Of a DNA stretch of 64,000 nucleotides, positions 52,313 through 63,886 are shown one piece after another; the first letter of the stretch is position 1; the number at the start of each line of letters is the position of its first letter. The DNA is taken from positions 62,001 to 126,000 of the forward strand of contig NZ_JOPJ01000050.1 of assembly GCF_002153655.1 (NCBI RefSeq), in the 5' to 3' direction. Position numbers and translations under genes: made by a program. Source of the stretch: Acetobacter okinawensis. Lineage in GTDB: Bacteria > Pseudomonadota > Alphaproteobacteria > Acetobacterales > Acetobacteraceae. The notes below the pieces were generated by a model that was not told the origin of the DNA, did not search any database, and saw nothing but the letters and a program-made list of their open reading frames with translations.

Positions 52313-54826
52313 TTATGCGTGGGACGGAGGCGGTGGTGCCTGCGGCCGGTTGGGAGCGGAGGTGGGCTGGGCAGGTGGCGCGCTGGGCTGTGCCGTGGCA
52401 TCTGCCTCGGTTTTTGTCTCCGCCTCTGTCTGGGGGAGGGTGGGCATGGCATCAAGCGCCATGTGCAGGGGCACGCCGGGGGGCGTGGTGGAGTAGCTGG
52501 TGGGGGTGTAGAACTTGACCCCGGCTGCGGCCATGCTCAGAGCGATACGGCGGTAGAACTCGCGCTGGACCTTCCACTTCATCATCGGAGCGGTTTTGAT
52601 GATCCCGACCAGCACTGCGCCGTTACCATCGGAACTGTCCACGCCCAGATCGGTGTAGTCCGAGAAGATCATGGCGCGGAAGGCGTCTTCCTTGCGCATG
52701 TCGGCAATGGTCTTTTGCATGATCTTGACCACTTTGCCCGTGTCTTCGCTCAGGTCCAGCGTCTGGCGCACGATAATCTGGTTAAAGCCACGTGCGGTAT
52801 TGGCAATGGAGGTTACGGAGGAGAAGGGAATGATGTGCAGGTCACCATCAAACGAGCGCACACGCAGGGTACGGATGGAAAGATGCTCAACCGTACCGGC
52901 AATGCCCCCGGTTGTAACCCAGTCCCCCACCTGAATGGCGTCTTCCGCCAGCATGAAAAAGCCGGTGATCACGTCCTTGACAAGGCTTTGCGACCCAAAG
53001 GACAGACCAACGCCCAAAATACCAGCACCCGTAAGCAGCGGCGTAACATTGATCCCGATCTGGGAGAGGGTGGTCACCGCCACAAAGATGATGATGACAG
53101 TCAGCAGCACGGTGCGGATAATGGGCAGCACCGTGCGCAGGCGTGCCGCCCGTGCCTCCTGCGCGCTGGCGGAATAGCGCGAGATCTGCTTGTTCAGAAT
53201 ACTGTTGACCGTCTCCCACGCGACAGCGGCAATGGTCATGCCCACCAGCAGGCAGGCCGCAGCCCCAACCAGCCGCAGACCAAGGGCTGAGTGGAGGAAA
53301 AAGTCAAAGGTGGGAATGCTCCAGCTTTGCGCAATGCAGATTGCGGTGGTCAGGATAATGGCGATTGTCATGATCTTGCGTACGAACGGATAGTAAAAAT
53401 CCGCCCGTTTTTGCAGGTCGGGGTACTGGGCCTGCAACTCCGGCCCGACGCGGAACAGGTGGTCCTGCAAGCCATAAACCAGCAGTGCCAGCACGCGGGA
53501 GACAATCAGGCACAAAAAGGTCAGCAGCGTGCCATGCAGGATCCACTGGTAGCCGCCCTTCAGATGGGCTGCCCACACAAACCACAGCGCCAAGTCCAGA
53601 AAGATGATAGGCACCCACCACAGCTTGGCCAGCGAGCCTGCAAACGCTCCCAGAGCATTTTTGCGCATGCCGGGCGAGGGCTGGAGCGCACGGGCCACAA
53701 TATGGCGGATACGCCAGATAAAGGCGGCAATCAGCAGGTGCTCAATCAGCACCACGCCGCGCATCATGGCCTCCACTCCCCGTGTATCCAGGTCAAACTC
53801 GCGACCAAGGATGGACAGGCAGATCACAATGGAGGGGGCGGCCACCAGCACGTTCCACCACCGGGTCAGCAGTCTGGCGGTATCATCTGGCATGGGCACC
53901 AGACGGATGGCGGGGGAGCGGGGGACCAGCACGGTCTCAATAACCAGATACAGGCCACGGGCTATGGCGTAGGCATTGACTAGTGTGAGTGCCACCGTAC
54001 GCGCCTGCTCGGTGGATGTCAGGAATTCCGCGCCAAGGTAGCCAAGCAGCAGGCACACCCCCACAGGCAGCAGCTTGAGCAGGAAGTGCATGAGATTATA
54101 CGGAATCCGCACAAGGTAGCGCAGCACCTCGTTCCCGCGGCGTTGGTCTTTTTCACGCGTTTGGGTCGTGTCGGGGTTGGTGGCGGCCTCCGCATCTACG
54201 TCCACGTCCGTGCTTGGCTGGGGGAGCGTGTCCTGGAGCTGGTTTGCGGTCTGCCGCGCCTCGCGGGCTTCAGCCAGCTTTTTTACGGCAGTCAGGGGTC
54301 TGCGCAGGCCAATGCTGGCGGCACGCTCCGCAACCAGTGCCAGTGCGATGATCAGCAGCGCACGGCCAAAGGAATCCAGCAAAGACTTGCGGGACTGGGG
54401 GTTCTGCACCTCGTGGCGGAACCACGATGCAACAGACCCCAGGTCCTTGAACAGGCTGGTAAAGTTGTTCACGTATTCTGTGGCGGTATTGCCCAGATCA
54501 TCCAGTTCGGAATGAACGGAATTATCTATGACCGCAGGTGCTGCCGCAGTGGTTGCGGCAGCCTTGGGCGCGGTGGACGCACCGGGCAGCCCCTTGGCCA
54601 TGAGCGAGAGGGTTTTTGTAAACTCCGCACGCTTTTGCGGGTCATTGAGCACATTCAGGAGCTGCTGGGCGTCCTGCTGGCTTAGCCCTCCCGCAGGTGC
54701 GCTGGTCTGCGCATCGGCAAAAGCGGAGCTTTGTGGGAGTAAGAGCCCCAGCCCGAGCAAGAGCACACAACAGCTTTTGCATATCCAGGAAAATAAAAAA
54801 TACCGGTCCCGGCTGTGTGCTGTCAT
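52313..54826 (-). CDS. Large MscS-family mechanosensitive channel
   Basis: The 837-aa protein has a signal-like N-terminus, a hydrophilic region with coiled coil (about 45-130), about ten transmembrane segments, and the MscS pore/beta domain at 590-700 (ITPLLTGAGILGVGLSFGSQSLVKDVITGFFMLAEDAIQVGDWVTTGGIAGTVEHLSIRTLRVRSFDG). The length and extra helices resemble YbiO/YjeP-type channels. The tail is Pro/Gln-rich. Should release solutes on hypo-osmotic shock. Confidence 0.92.
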   Translation of the reverse strand: MTAHSRDRYFLFSWICKSCCVLLLGLGLLLPQSSAFADAQTSAPAGGLSQQDAQQLLNVLNDPQKRAEFTKTLSLMAKGLPGASTAPKAAATTAAAPAVIDNSVHSELDDLGNTATEYVNNFTSLFKDLGSVASWFRHEVQNPQSRKSLLDSFGRALLIIALALVAERAASIGLRRPLTAVKKLAEAREARQTANQLQDTLPQPSTDVDVDAEAATNPDTTQTREKDQRRGNEVLRYLVRIPYNLMHFLLKLLPVGVCLLLGYLGAEFLTSTEQARTVALTLVNAYAIARGLYLVIETVLVPRSPAIRLVPMPDDTARLLTRWWNVLVAAPSIVICLSILGREFDLDTRGVEAMMRGVVLIEHLLIAAFIWRIRHIVARALQPSPGMRKNALGAFAGSLAKLWWVPIIFLDLALWFVWAAHLKGGYQWILHGTLLTFLCLIVSRVLALLVYGLQDHLFRVGPELQAQYPDLQKRADFYYPFVRKIMTIAIILTTAICIAQSWSIPTFDFFLHSALGLRLVGAAACLLVGMTIAAVAWETVNSILNKQISRYSASAQEARAARLRTVLPIIRTVLLTVIIIFVAVTTLSQIGINVTPLLTGAGILGVGLSFGSQSLVKDVITGFFMLAEDAIQVGDWVTTGGIAGTVEHLSIRTLRVRSFDGDLHIIPFSSVTSIANTARGFNQIIVRQTLDLSEDTGKVVKIMQKTIADMRKEDAFRAMIFSDYTDLGVDSSDGNGAVLVGIIKTAPMMKWKVQREFYRRIALSMAAAGVKFYTPTSYSTTPPGVPLHMALDAMPTLPQTEAETKTEADATAQPSAPPAQPTSAPNRPQAPPPPSHA

Positions 54827-54961
54827 GACCTGCCATGTCCTTTGCTGAACGCTCTGGGGGTTTTGCGCTACGCGCCTGATGTTGGCCTCAGGGTAGGAGC
54901 CAAATCAGGCGGTATCAAGACCACCAGCCGGTTCAACTGTTATTCGGGCAGGGGTAAGGGG

Positions 54962-55624
54962 TCAGTCGTGGGGGGTAAACGGCACAATCTGGGTCGGTTT
55001 TGTGTGGCGCAGCACCAATGTGCCTGCAATCATGTCATGCAGGCCCTGCTTGCGCTGGGTAAAGGCGACCATCAACACCCCGATATAAAAGAGCGGGAAG
55101 GACAAAAACGCCTTGATAACAAACCGGAGCAGTGCGCGCAGGTGCGAGATACGCTCCCCGGTGAGCGAGACAACTTCCATCCGGAACAGCCGCTTGCCCG
55201 GCGTTGCCCGGAATGAGGAGGCCTCGAACAGCACAAAATACAGCATGGGCAGCAGGCTGAGCACAATGCCGAAGGTATGCCAGTCCGACCCCGCATGCAG
55301 GTGTGGCACCAGAATGGAAACAGGGTGCGCCTGTGGGAGCGATGTGGCGGCGATGTTGACCACGTCCACCGTCTGACCTGAGCCATCGGGAATGGGCAGT
55401 TCCTCCCAGTCCACATTGATCTTGGGGCCAAAAAACAGGCTGAGAACACCCTCGACCGTGGTCAGGATGATCCCATCAATCAAAAAAGCCCACACACGCC
55501 ACCAGAAGCCCGCATAAACCCAGACATCGGGCTGGTGTTGTGGCGCACCCCATGACGGGGTGGAACCATCCACGGAGGGCTGGGGGGCCGCGCCCCAGCC
55601 GGGCGGAGGCGTAATGCTGGACAT
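54962..55624 (-). CDS. RDD-family membrane protein
   Basis: The 220-aa protein has an N-terminal Pro/Gly-rich region, then an RDD domain: YAGFWWRVWAFLIDGIILTTVEGV (here with Arg and Asp conserved), SSFRATPGKRLFRMEVVSLTGERISHLRALLRFVIKAFLSF. The family is of unknown function; some have been suggested to exchange ions. Confidence 0.85.
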   Translation of the reverse strand: MSSITPPPGWGAAPQPSVDGSTPSWGAPQHQPDVWVYAGFWWRVWAFLIDGIILTTVEGVLSLFFGPKINVDWEELPIPDGSGQTVDVVNIAATSLPQAHPVSILVPHLHAGSDWHTFGIVLSLLPMLYFVLFEASSFRATPGKRLFRMEVVSLTGERISHLRALLRFVIKAFLSFPLFYIGVLMVAFTQRKQGLHDMIAGTLVLRHTKPTQIVPFTPHD

Positions 55625-55680
55625 GGTCAGGTTCCCTGATGTGCCGCAAACAGGCAGGTCATCCGTAAAAAACGGAACAC

Positions 55681-56928
55681 TCAGCTACGGTATGAGCCGT
55701 TGATGTCGATATAGCCATGCGTCAGGTCACAGCTCCATGCGCGGGCTGTGCCGTTGCCCAGCCCCAGATCCACGGCAATATCAATGTCCTGCCCCTTCAT
55801 GTGGGCGACAACCGGGGTTTCATCATACCCTTCGGTTACGGTGCCGTTGCGGGCAATGCACACACCGCCAATGGACACGCTCAGCGTATCCCTGTCGGCC
55901 GGTTCGCCACATTTGCCCACAGCCATGACCACGCGGCCCCAGTTGGCGTCTTCCCCCGCAATGGCGGTTTTAACCAGCGGGGAGTTGCCAATGGCCATGG
56001 CCACACGCCATGCGGACTCGTCCGAGACAGCACCACTGACCGTAATGGTCATGAGCTTGGTCGCCCCCTCACCATCGCGGATGACCAGCAGGGCCAGTTC
56101 ACGCAGCAGGTCGTCCAGTGCTGTTTTGAATTCCGCCAGAGCCGGGTCGGTCAGGGCGTCCACCGTGTCGGCCACAGGGGCATTGCCCGCAGCCCCGGTG
56201 GCAAACAGCAGCACCATGTCGGAAGTGGAGGTGTCGGAATCAACCGTAATGCAGTTGAAGGTGGTTTTAACCCCAACCCGCAGCAGGGTTTGCAGGACAG
56301 CGGCAGGCAGGGCGGCATCTGTTGCAACAAAGGACAGCATGGTGGCCATGTCTGGCGCAATCATGCCGCTGCCTTTGGCAATACCCTGAATAACCACGTC
56401 CGTGCCGTTGATCCGCGTTTTGCGAATGGCTGCCTTGGGGAAGGTGTCCGTGGTCATGATCCCGCGTGCGGCTGCGTCCCACCCTGTGTCGGACAGGGCT
56501 GCATGCAGGGCGGGCAGGGCGGTGGTAATGCGCTCGACGGGCAGAATTTCGCCAATGACCCCGGTGGAGGCCAGATAAACTTCTTCCGGTGTGCAGCCTG
56601 CTACTTCGGCTGCGGCCTGCGCGGTTGCGGCACATGTCTGCCGACCTGCGCGGCCGGTGAACACATTGGCGTTACCAGCATTGACCACCAGAGCACGTGC
56701 CTGCCCGGTAGGCAGCACGGCACGGCACCAGTCCACAGGTGCGCCGGGGCATTTGGACTGGGTAAACACACCGGCAACCGTGGTGCCGGGTGTGAATTCG
56801 GCCAGAACCAGATCGGTCCGGCCTTTGTAGCGGATGCCTGCCGCAGCGGCGCCAAGCCTTACCCCACGGACAACGCCAAGCTCAGGCATTGGCCGGGCAA
56901 GGGGAGAAACGGGGAGAGGCTGCGCCAT
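55681..56928 (-). CDS. argJ: Bifunctional ornithine/glutamate N-acetyltransferase ArgJ
   Basis: The 415-aa protein cycles the acetyl group in arginine synthesis. It has VRLGAAAAGIRYKGRTDLVLAEFTPGT, NAGNANVFTGRAG, the self-cleavage region KGSGMIAPDMATMLSFVATDA with the Thr nucleophile of ATML, and CITVDSDTSTSDMVLLFATGAAGN. Length is normal for the family. Confidence 0.95.
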   Translation of the reverse strand: MAQPLPVSPLARPMPELGVVRGVRLGAAAAGIRYKGRTDLVLAEFTPGTTVAGVFTQSKCPGAPVDWCRAVLPTGQARALVVNAGNANVFTGRAGRQTCAATAQAAAEVAGCTPEEVYLASTGVIGEILPVERITTALPALHAALSDTGWDAAARGIMTTDTFPKAAIRKTRINGTDVVIQGIAKGSGMIAPDMATMLSFVATDAALPAAVLQTLLRVGVKTTFNCITVDSDTSTSDMVLLFATGAAGNAPVADTVDALTDPALAEFKTALDDLLRELALLVIRDGEGATKLMTITVSGAVSDESAWRVAMAIGNSPLVKTAIAGEDANWGRVVMAVGKCGEPADRDTLSVSIGGVCIARNGTVTEGYDETPVVAHMKGQDIDIAVDLGLGNGTARAWSCDLTHGYIDINGSYRS

Positions 56929-57012
56929 CTGGCGGTATCCTTGGCAAATTATCAGTCCCGCGTGCTCAGGCAGGGCCTGGCACGCGGGCGTCTGGTGTTG
57001 GGGTGGAGTTTT

Positions 57013-57942
57013 TTACTTTTTGGGTGCGGTTGCGCCAGCGCCAGCAGCGGGTGCATCTGGCAGCGGCTTGCCGGTGGTGGGGTCAAAGCGCACGATTTTT
57101 ACACCGGCAGCGGCTTTTTCCACGGCTTCACGCACGTATTTCTGGATCAGGGCCTGACGGATCTTGTCATGCACGGCGTCCAGCGTGGGGGTCGGGTCCG
57201 TGCGCGTGTCCAGCACCTGAATGACGTGGTAGCCGTACTGGCTCTGCACCGGCTTGGAGCTGACTTCGCCCTTTTTCATGGCGAAGGCGGCATCGGAGAA
57301 TGCGGGGATCATGTCACCCTTTTTGAACCAGCCAAGGTCGCCACCGTTCTGTGCAGCACTGCCCTTGTCGGTTGAGACTTCGGCTGCCAGTTTGGCAAAG
57401 TCCGCACCGCCCTTGAGCTTTTTGATAACGTCGTTGGCTTCGGCTTCGGTCTTGACCAGAATGTGGCGTGCGTGAACTTCCTGCTCGGCAGGTTTGCCCA
57501 CGTAGTTCTCATTATAATACTGTTTGATGGACTCATCAGACAGATGCGGCATCACCTGCTGGGACAGCCATGCGTTCTGCAGGGCGTTGTCTGCGGCGGT
57601 CTGCATCAGCTTCTGGGTATCGGGCTTTTTGTTCAGCCCTTCCTTTTGCGCCGTAATCAGGATGGCTTTCTGGTCCGCAAGCTGGTTGATCAGCATGGGG
57701 TAGATCAGGGTCGGGGGGAGCTGGCGCATCTGCGGCGGCATGGTGCCCATGGCGTTCTGCACATCGGCAACGGTGATTTTTTCACCATTAACGGTGGCGA
57801 CAACCGTATTCGGGTCAGTGGGCTGGGCAGGTGCCGTGGAGGCCGCCGGTGCCGGAGCCGCCGCAAAGGAGGGGGCACACAGCATGGAGGAACCGAGCAG
57901 GGCAGTGGCTGCCAACCCGAACGCGTAGGGAATAAACCGCAT
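57013..57942 (-). CDS. Periplasmic parvulin-type peptidyl-prolyl isomerase
   Basis: The 309-aa protein has a signal peptide (MRFIPYAFGLAATALLGSSM...), a SurA/PrsA-like N-terminal helical region (NTVVATVNGEKITVADVQNAM), and a parvulin domain (EVHARHILVKTEAEANDVIKKLKGGADFAKLAAEVSTDKGSAAQNGGDLGWFKKGDMIPAFSDAAFAMKKGEVS). Should help fold periplasmic and outer-membrane proteins. I start at 57942 on the signal peptide. Confidence 0.93.
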   Translation of the reverse strand: MRFIPYAFGLAATALLGSSMLCAPSFAAAPAPAASTAPAQPTDPNTVVATVNGEKITVADVQNAMGTMPPQMRQLPPTLIYPMLINQLADQKAILITAQKEGLNKKPDTQKLMQTAADNALQNAWLSQQVMPHLSDESIKQYYNENYVGKPAEQEVHARHILVKTEAEANDVIKKLKGGADFAKLAAEVSTDKGSAAQNGGDLGWFKKGDMIPAFSDAAFAMKKGEVSSKPVQSQYGYHVIQVLDTRTDPTPTLDAVHDKIRQALIQKYVREAVEKAAAGVKIVRFDPTTGKPLPDAPAAGAGATAPKK

Positions 57943-58185
57943 AGGACAAAACCTTAAAGTCGGTAAAAACAGTCCGATATGTATGAAGGAGGCTACCCGC
58001 CCCGGCAACCCCTGTTTCGTCCGGATATGGGGTCAAGGTAGCAAGCTTGGTTGACCGAACCCCTGCCCGGTCCTATTTTGCAGGGCAAGCCACGCAAAAC
58101 GCCTGTGTCTTTCGCCCTGTCCCGCTCTGTTTTTGCGGGGGATGCAGGGTGGGGGCCAAGGCCGCACTGTTCTGGAAAGGTGTTC

Positions 58186-60909
58186 ATGCTTTCTCGCTTC
58201 GTCCGCGCCCTGTTCGGCACAGCCAATGACCGGACGCTCAAGGCTTTCCAGCGCCGTGTGTCGGAAATTAACGCCCTGGAGCCTGAGATACAGGCTCTGG
58301 ATGATGCTGCCCTTGCAGCCAAAACCACGGAATTCAGGGACCGGCTGGCCAAAGGTGCTACGCTTGATGACCTGCTGCCCGAGGCCTTTGCCGTTACGCG
58401 CGAGGCCTCGCGCCGTGTGCTGGGCATGCGTCATTTTGACGTGCAGCTCATTGGCGGCATGGTCCTGCACTCCGGCCGCATTGCAGAAATGCGCACGGGG
58501 GAAGGCAAAACGCTGGTGGCAACGCTGGCTGTGTATCTGAGCGGCCTTTCGGGCAAGGGCGTGCATGTGGTCACGGTCAATGACTACCTTGCCTCGCGCG
58601 ATGCGGCGGAAATGGGGCAGCTTTACAATTTTCTGGGCCTGACCACGGGTGTGATCGTGCCCAACATGCCCGACGAACAGCGTCGTCTGGCTTATGCTGC
58701 GGATATTACCTACGGCACGAACAACGAGTTCGGGTTCGATTATCTGCGCGACAACATGAAGTACCAGCTGGGCGAAATGGTCCAGCGCCCCTTCCACCAC
58801 GCCATTGTGGACGAGGTGGACTCGATCTTGATTGACGAGGCGCGGACCCCGCTCATTATCTCCGGCCCGGCGGAGGACAGCTCCGACCTGTACCGTGCGG
58901 TGGACAGCGTGGTGGCTCTGCTTGTGCAGGATGAGACCACCTACGAAAAAGACGAGAAATTCCGCACCGTCATCCTGACCGACGCAGGCTCGGACAAGGT
59001 CGAGGACCTGCTGCGCACGGAAGGTGTTCTGGATGAGGGCGGGCTGTACGACCTGCACCACGTGGCTGTTGTGCACCACGTGCAGCAGTCCCTGCGGGCG
59101 CACACCCTGTTCTCGCGCGATGTGGATTACATCGTGCGTGACGGCAAGGTCGTGATTATTGACGAATTCACGGGCCGCATGATGGAAGGCCGCCGGTATT
59201 CCGATGGTCTGCATCAGGCGCTCGAAGCCAAGGAACACGTGGACGTCCAGCAGGAAAACCAGACGCTGGCCTCCATTACCTTCCAGAACTTTTTCCGCCT
59301 CTACCCCCGCCTTTCGGGCATGACCGGCACGGCCATGACCGAGGCCGATGAATTTGCGGAAATCTATAATCTGGACGTGGTGGCCATCCCCACCAACCGT
59401 CCCGTGTCCCGCAAGGACGAGGATGACGAGATCTATCTGACGGAGGCGGAAAAATTTGCCGCTGTCGTCAAGCTCATCCACGAGGTGCACCAGCGCCAGC
59501 AGCCCATTCTGGTCGGCACCACCTCGATTGAAAAGAGCGAGGCCCTGTCCGCCCTGCTCAAGAGCGAGAACATTCCCCACCACGTGCTCAATGCCCGCTT
59601 CCATGAGATGGAGGCCAAGATTGTGGCGCAGGCCGGGGCACCGGGGTCCATTACCATTGCCACCAACATGGCTGGCCGTGGGACGGACATCAAACTGGGC
59701 GGTAACGTGGACATGCTGATCGGCCAGCAGCTGGGCGATATGGAGGACACTCCCGAGCGTGCCGCTGCCGAGCAGGAAATCCGTGACCGCGTAGCCCGTG
59801 ACCACGCCATTGTGCGTGAGGCAGGCGGGCTGTACGTCATTGGCACCGAACGGCATGAAAGCCGCCGGATTGACAACCAGTTGCGCGGCCGTGCCGGGCG
59901 GCAGGGTGATCCGGGTAATTCCAAGTTCTTCATCTCGCTTCAGGACGATCTGATGCGGATCTTCGGGTCTGATCGTATGGGCGGCATGTTCCAGAAAATG
60001 GGCATGCAGGAGGGCGAGGCCATTGTTCACCCCTGGCTGAGCAAGGCGCTGGAGCGCGCGCAGAAAAAGGTCGAAGCCCGCAACTTCGACATGCGCAAGA
60101 ACACGCTCAAGTATGATGATGTGATGAACGACCAGCGCAAGGAAGTTTACGCCCACCGGCGTGAGTTCATGGCGCAGGATGACGTGTCCGCCATTGTGGC
60201 CGAAGCGCAGGACGATGTGACCGATACGCTGGTCGCCCGCCATATCCCCGAAAAATCCTTTGCGGAACAGTGGGATGTAGAGGGGCTGACCCAGCAGGTC
60301 CACAAGGTGTTCGGCCTTGACCTGCCCATTGCCGACTGGGCGCGTGAGGACGGTATGGACGCCGAGGGCGTGGCCGAGCGGATCAGTCAGGCGGCAACCC
60401 AGTCCCACGCCGCGCGGGCTGCCAATATTGGCCCGGATTTGATGCGGTTCATTGAAAAGCAGATCCTGCTGACAACGTATGATGCGGTGTGGAAAGAGCA
60501 CCTGCACGCGCTCGACCAGCTCCGTCAGGGCATTGGCCTGCGCGCCTACGGGCAGAAAGATCCGCTGAACGAATATAAGCATGAAGCCTTCCAGCTCTTT
60601 ACCTTCATGCTAGAAGAAATGCGCCAGCGCGTTGTGTCGCTTATGGCGCATGTGGAGGTCTCCCCCCCTCCCATGGAGGACCCCTTTGCGGATACGGCAG
60701 CCATTCATGCCGACCCAGAGGTCGCAGGGTATGCCTCCGAACCCGGTACCGGGCTTACGCCGGGTGCCGCGCCGGAAATGGCCGTGCCCATCGGGGGTAG
60801 CGCCATTATGCCGGATGATCCGTCAAGCTGGGGAGAAACCCCACGCAACGCGCCATGCCCATGCGGATCGGGTAAAAAATACAAGCATTGCCACGGGCAG
60901 CTAGGCTGA
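58186..60909 (+). CDS. secA: Protein translocase ATPase SecA
   Basis: The 907-aa motor drives protein export through SecYEG. It has [36 protein letters not shown] (Walker A), [22 protein letters not shown], and the C-terminal zinc-binding [15 protein letters not shown]. The ATG at 58186 begins the usual [11 protein letters not shown] start; an upstream open frame is not used. Long open frames on the opposite strand here are composition artefacts. Confidence 0.98.
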   Translation: MLSRFVRALFGTANDRTLKAFQRRVSEINALEPEIQALDDAALAAKTTEFRDRLAKGATLDDLLPEAFAVTREASRRVLGMRHFDVQLIGGMVLHSGRIAEMRTGEGKTLVATLAVYLSGLSGKGVHVVTVNDYLASRDAAEMGQLYNFLGLTTGVIVPNMPDEQRRLAYAADITYGTNNEFGFDYLRDNMKYQLGEMVQRPFHHAIVDEVDSILIDEARTPLIISGPAEDSSDLYRAVDSVVALLVQDETTYEKDEKFRTVILTDAGSDKVEDLLRTEGVLDEGGLYDLHHVAVVHHVQQSLRAHTLFSRDVDYIVRDGKVVIIDEFTGRMMEGRRYSDGLHQALEAKEHVDVQQENQTLASITFQNFFRLYPRLSGMTGTAMTEADEFAEIYNLDVVAIPTNRPVSRKDEDDEIYLTEAEKFAAVVKLIHEVHQRQQPILVGTTSIEKSEALSALLKSENIPHHVLNARFHEMEAKIVAQAGAPGSITIATNMAGRGTDIKLGGNVDMLIGQQLGDMEDTPERAAAEQEIRDRVARDHAIVREAGGLYVIGTERHESRRIDNQLRGRAGRQGDPGNSKFFISLQDDLMRIFGSDRMGGMFQKMGMQEGEAIVHPWLSKALERAQKKVEARNFDMRKNTLKYDDVMNDQRKEVYAHRREFMAQDDVSAIVAEAQDDVTDTLVARHIPEKSFAEQWDVEGLTQQVHKVFGLDLPIADWAREDGMDAEGVAERISQAATQSHAARAANIGPDLMRFIEKQILLTTYDAVWKEHLHALDQLRQGIGLRAYGQKDPLNEYKHEAFQLFTFMLEEMRQRVVSLMAHVEVSPPPMEDPFADTAAIHADPEVAGYASEPGTGLTPGAAPEMAVPIGGSAIMPDDPSSWGETPRNAPCPCGSGKKYKHCHGQLG

Positions 60910-60949
60910 ATACGGCCCGCCAGATGGCAGGACAGGTAAGGTAAGGAAT

Positions 60950-61699
60950 ATGGCTGGTCATTCCCAGTTCAAGAACATTATGCACCGCAAGGGTGCGCAG
61001 GACGCCAAGCGCGCCAAGCAGTTTGGCAAGATCATCCGTGAGCTGACCGTGGCCACGCGCTCCGGCCTGCCCGACCCCAACTCCAACCCGCGCCTGCGTG
61101 CGGCCATAGTGGCTGCGCGTGAGGTGAACATGCCCAAAGACACCATCGAACGTGCCATTAAAAAAGCATCCGGTGGCGCTGGCGGCGATGACTACGTGGA
61201 AATGCGCTACGAGGGGTACGGCCCCGCAGGCGTTGCGGTGATTGTGGAAGCCCTGACGGACAACCGCAACCGCACTGCGTCCGAGGTGCGGGCGGCATTC
61301 TCCAAATCCGGTGGTTCCATGGGGGAGACCAATTCCGTCTCCTTCATGTTCCGCAGGCTTGGGGTGATTGTCTACCCTGCATCCGTCGCCTCCGAGGATG
61401 ACATGCTCGAAGCCGCGATTGAGGCCGGGGCAGAAAACGTGGTCTCTACAGACGCCACGCACGAAGTCACGTGTGAGGTGGAATCTTTCTTTGCCGTCAA
61501 GGACGCGCTGGAAGCCCGCTTTGGTGAGGCAGAAAGCGCAAAGCTGGACTGGCGGCCAGAAAACACCGTGATCTTGGATGAGGAAAAGGCCCGCAGCCTG
61601 TTCAAGTTCCTCGATGTTCTGGAAGACAATGATGACGTCCAGAATGTCTATGCCAATTTTGACCTGCCGGATGATCTGGCGGAAAAACTGTCGGCCTGA
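60950..61699 (+). CDS. YebC/PmpR-family regulatory protein
   Basis: The 249-aa protein starts with [35 protein letters not shown] and has the family's [23 protein letters not shown]. Members act as transcription regulators or, in recent work, as translation factors at proline-rich stretches. It heads the yebC-ruvCAB unit. Confidence 0.94.
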   Translation: MAGHSQFKNIMHRKGAQDAKRAKQFGKIIRELTVATRSGLPDPNSNPRLRAAIVAAREVNMPKDTIERAIKKASGGAGGDDYVEMRYEGYGPAGVAVIVEALTDNRNRTASEVRAAFSKSGGSMGETNSVSFMFRRLGVIVYPASVASEDDMLEAAIEAGAENVVSTDATHEVTCEVESFFAVKDALEARFGEAESAKLDWRPENTVILDEEKARSLFKFLDVLEDNDDVQNVYANFDLPDDLAEKLSA

Positions 61700-61701
61700 T
61701 T

Positions 61702-62208
61702 GTGGTACGTCTGCTCGGCATTGATCCCGGCCTGCGGTTTACAGGGTGGGGCGTGATTGATGTCGAGGGCAACAGGCTCCGGCACGTGGAAAATGGCGTG
61801 ATCGCCACCAACAGTGCCGACAGCGTGCCTGACCGGCTTAAAGTCCTGCATGACAATCTGCATATGCTGATCGAACGCCTCCAGCCCGCCGAGGCGGCGG
61901 TGGAGGAGACGTACGTCAACCGCAACGGGGCTGCGACCCTCAAGCTGGGGTATGCCCGTGGGGTGGCCCTGCTCGCCCCCGCCCTTGCGGGGCTGAGTGT
62001 GGCCGAATACGGCGCGCTGGCGGTTAAAAAAGCGGTGGTCGGCACCGGGTCTGCCGATAAAAAACAGGTGGAAATGATGGTGCGCAGGCTTCTGCCGGGG
62101 GTGGAGGTCATACGGGCCGATGCGTCGGACGCACTGGCTGTGGCCATCTGCCATGCCCACCACCGGGCCAGTGCCCGCCATATTGCAGCGGGAGTGCGCA
62201 TGGCATGA
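61702..62208 (+). CDS. ruvC: Holliday junction endonuclease RuvC
   Basis: The 168-aa nuclease has the acidic catalytic residues in LGIDPGLRFTGWG, EETYVNRN and SDALAVAICHAHH. It cuts junctions bound by RuvAB. The start is a GTG two bases after the yebC stop. Confidence 0.97.
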   Translation: MVRLLGIDPGLRFTGWGVIDVEGNRLRHVENGVIATNSADSVPDRLKVLHDNLHMLIERLQPAEAAVEETYVNRNGAATLKLGYARGVALLAPALAGLSVAEYGALAVKKAVVGTGSADKKQVEMMVRRLLPGVEVIRADASDALAVAICHAHHRASARHIAAGVRMA

Positions 62209-62813
62209 TTGCGTTTTTGTGCGGGTTGGTCATTCAGGTGGACCTTGGGAGCTGTGTGGTGGATGTGAACGGCGTTGGCTATCTGGTCGCCGCCTCTACC
62301 CGCACACTGGCGGCCCTGCCCAGCCCGCCCGAAAAAGCACGGATTCTGATCGAGACCGTCGTGCGGGAGGACGCCATTCTGCTCTACGGTTTTTCCGAAA
62401 GTGCGGAGCGGGAGTGGTTTCGTCTGCTCACAGGCGTGCAGGGGGTCGGGGCCAAGGTGGCGCTGGGTATCCTGTCCGTCCTGTCAGCCGGGGAGCTGGT
62501 GGCGGCCCTGACCACCGCAGACAAGGCCAGCCTTATGCGTGCACCCGGGGTCGGGGCGCGGCTGGCCGAACGGATTTTGACCGAACTGCGCGACAAGGCA
62601 GGCAAAATGCCCGGCAACAAGGGCGGCTTTACCGTGCCGGTCATGGCAACCCCTGTGGGCAGTATAGAGGCCGACGCCCTTATGGCGCTGGCAGGGCTTG
62701 GCTTCCGCCGTATGGAGGCCGCGCCGGTTGTACGCCGCGTGATGGAGGCCAGCGGGCCAGACGCCACGCTGGACACAGTCCTGCGTGACAGCCTGAAGGA
62801 CCTTGCCCGATGA
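62205..62813 (+). CDS. ruvA: Holliday junction DNA helicase subunit RuvA
   Basis: The 202-aa protein has an N-terminal OB domain ([28 protein letters not shown]), HhH motifs in [19 protein letters not shown] and [21 protein letters not shown], and a C-terminal domain that binds RuvB. It overlaps ruvC and ruvB by 4 bp each. Confidence 0.97.
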   Translation: MIAFLCGLVIQVDLGSCVVDVNGVGYLVAASTRTLAALPSPPEKARILIETVVREDAILLYGFSESAEREWFRLLTGVQGVGAKVALGILSVLSAGELVAALTTADKASLMRAPGVGARLAERILTELRDKAGKMPGNKGGFTVPVMATPVGSIEADALMALAGLGFRRMEAAPVVRRVMEASGPDATLDTVLRDSLKDLAR

Positions 62814-63886
62814 GCCCCGAGTTCACCCCCGAGCGCGAGATTGACGCGACCCGTCAGGGGGAGGACGCGGGGGAAGCAGCGCTACGCCCCCAAACCCTGT
62901 CCGACTTTACGGGGCAGAAGGCGAGCCGCGAGAACCTGTCTGTTTTTATCCATGCTGCCCGGAACAGGGGCGAGGCACTGGACCATGTTCTGCTGCATGG
63001 CCCGCCGGGTCTGGGCAAGACCACGCTGGCCCAGATTGTGGCGCGCGAGCTTGGGGTGGGGTTCAGGGCCACGTCCGGCCCGGTTATCCAGCGCGCAGGG
63101 GATCTGGCGGCTATCCTGACCAACCTGCAACCGCGTGACGTGCTGTTTATTGATGAAATCCATCGTCTCCAGCCCGCCATTGAGGAAATTCTCTACCCCG
63201 CCATGGAGGATTTTCAGCTCGATCTGATTATCGGCGAAGGCCCGGCCGCCCGCTCGGTGCGGATTGACCTGCCCCCCTTTACGCTGGTTGCGGCCACTAC
63301 CCGCGCGGGTTTGCTGGCAACGCCGTTGCGCGACCGTTTTGGCATTCCGCTACGGCTGGTGTTCTACACCCCCGAGGAACTGGCCCGCATTGTAGCGCGT
63401 GGGGCGGAAAAGCTGGGCTTTGCCTTATCTGCCGCCGGGGCGATGGAAATTGCACGCCGCTCACGCGGGACGCCCCGCATTGCAGGGCGGCTGTTGCGCC
63501 GGGTGCGCGACTTTGCCTCCCTTTCCGTACCCGAGGGGCAGGTGGTGGAGCAGGCTGTGGCGGATGCCGCCCTGACCCGGCTGGAGGTGGACGCGCTGGG
63601 GCTGGATGGCATGGACCGGCGCTACCTGCGGCGCATAGCCGAATACCACCACGGTGGCCCCGTGGGGGTGGAAACACTGGCCGCAGCTCTGGCCGAATCG
63701 CGCGATACGCTGGAAGATGTGATCGAGCCGTTCCTTATTCAGGAAGGGTTGGTCCTGCGTACCAGCCGTGGCCGCGTGCTGGGCGAGCGGGGGTGGAAGC
63801 ATCTTGGCTTGACGCCTCCCCCCAGACCGGAAAACACTGGCGGACCCCAGATGGACCTTCTGGCGGATGATGAGGAAGCTCCATGA
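62810..63886 (+). CDS. ruvB: Holliday junction DNA helicase motor RuvB
   Basis: The 358-aa AAA+ motor has [41 protein letters not shown], a C-terminal winged helix ([26 protein letters not shown]) and the usual length. It drives branch migration with RuvA. Confidence 0.98.
   Translation: MSPEFTPEREIDATRQGEDAGEAALRPQTLSDFTGQKASRENLSVFIHAARNRGEALDHVLLHGPPGLGKTTLAQIVARELGVGFRATSGPVIQRAGDLAAILTNLQPRDVLFIDEIHRLQPAIEEILYPAMEDFQLDLIIGEGPAARSVRIDLPPFTLVAATTRAGLLATPLRDRFGIPLRLVFYTPEELARIVARGAEKLGFALSAAGAMEIARRSRGTPRIAGRLLRRVRDFASLSVPEGQVVEQAVADAALTRLEVDALGLDGMDRRYLRRIAEYHHGGPVGVETLAAALAESRDTLEDVIEPFLIQEGLVLRTSRGRVLGERGWKHLGLTPPPRPENTGGPQMDLLADDEEAP

Noticed and set aside
58033-60582. An 849-codon open frame on the minus strand opposite secA
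   Set aside because: It is antisense to the complete, clearly recognisable SecA. It results from the GC-rich codon bias; its translation has no recognisable domain.
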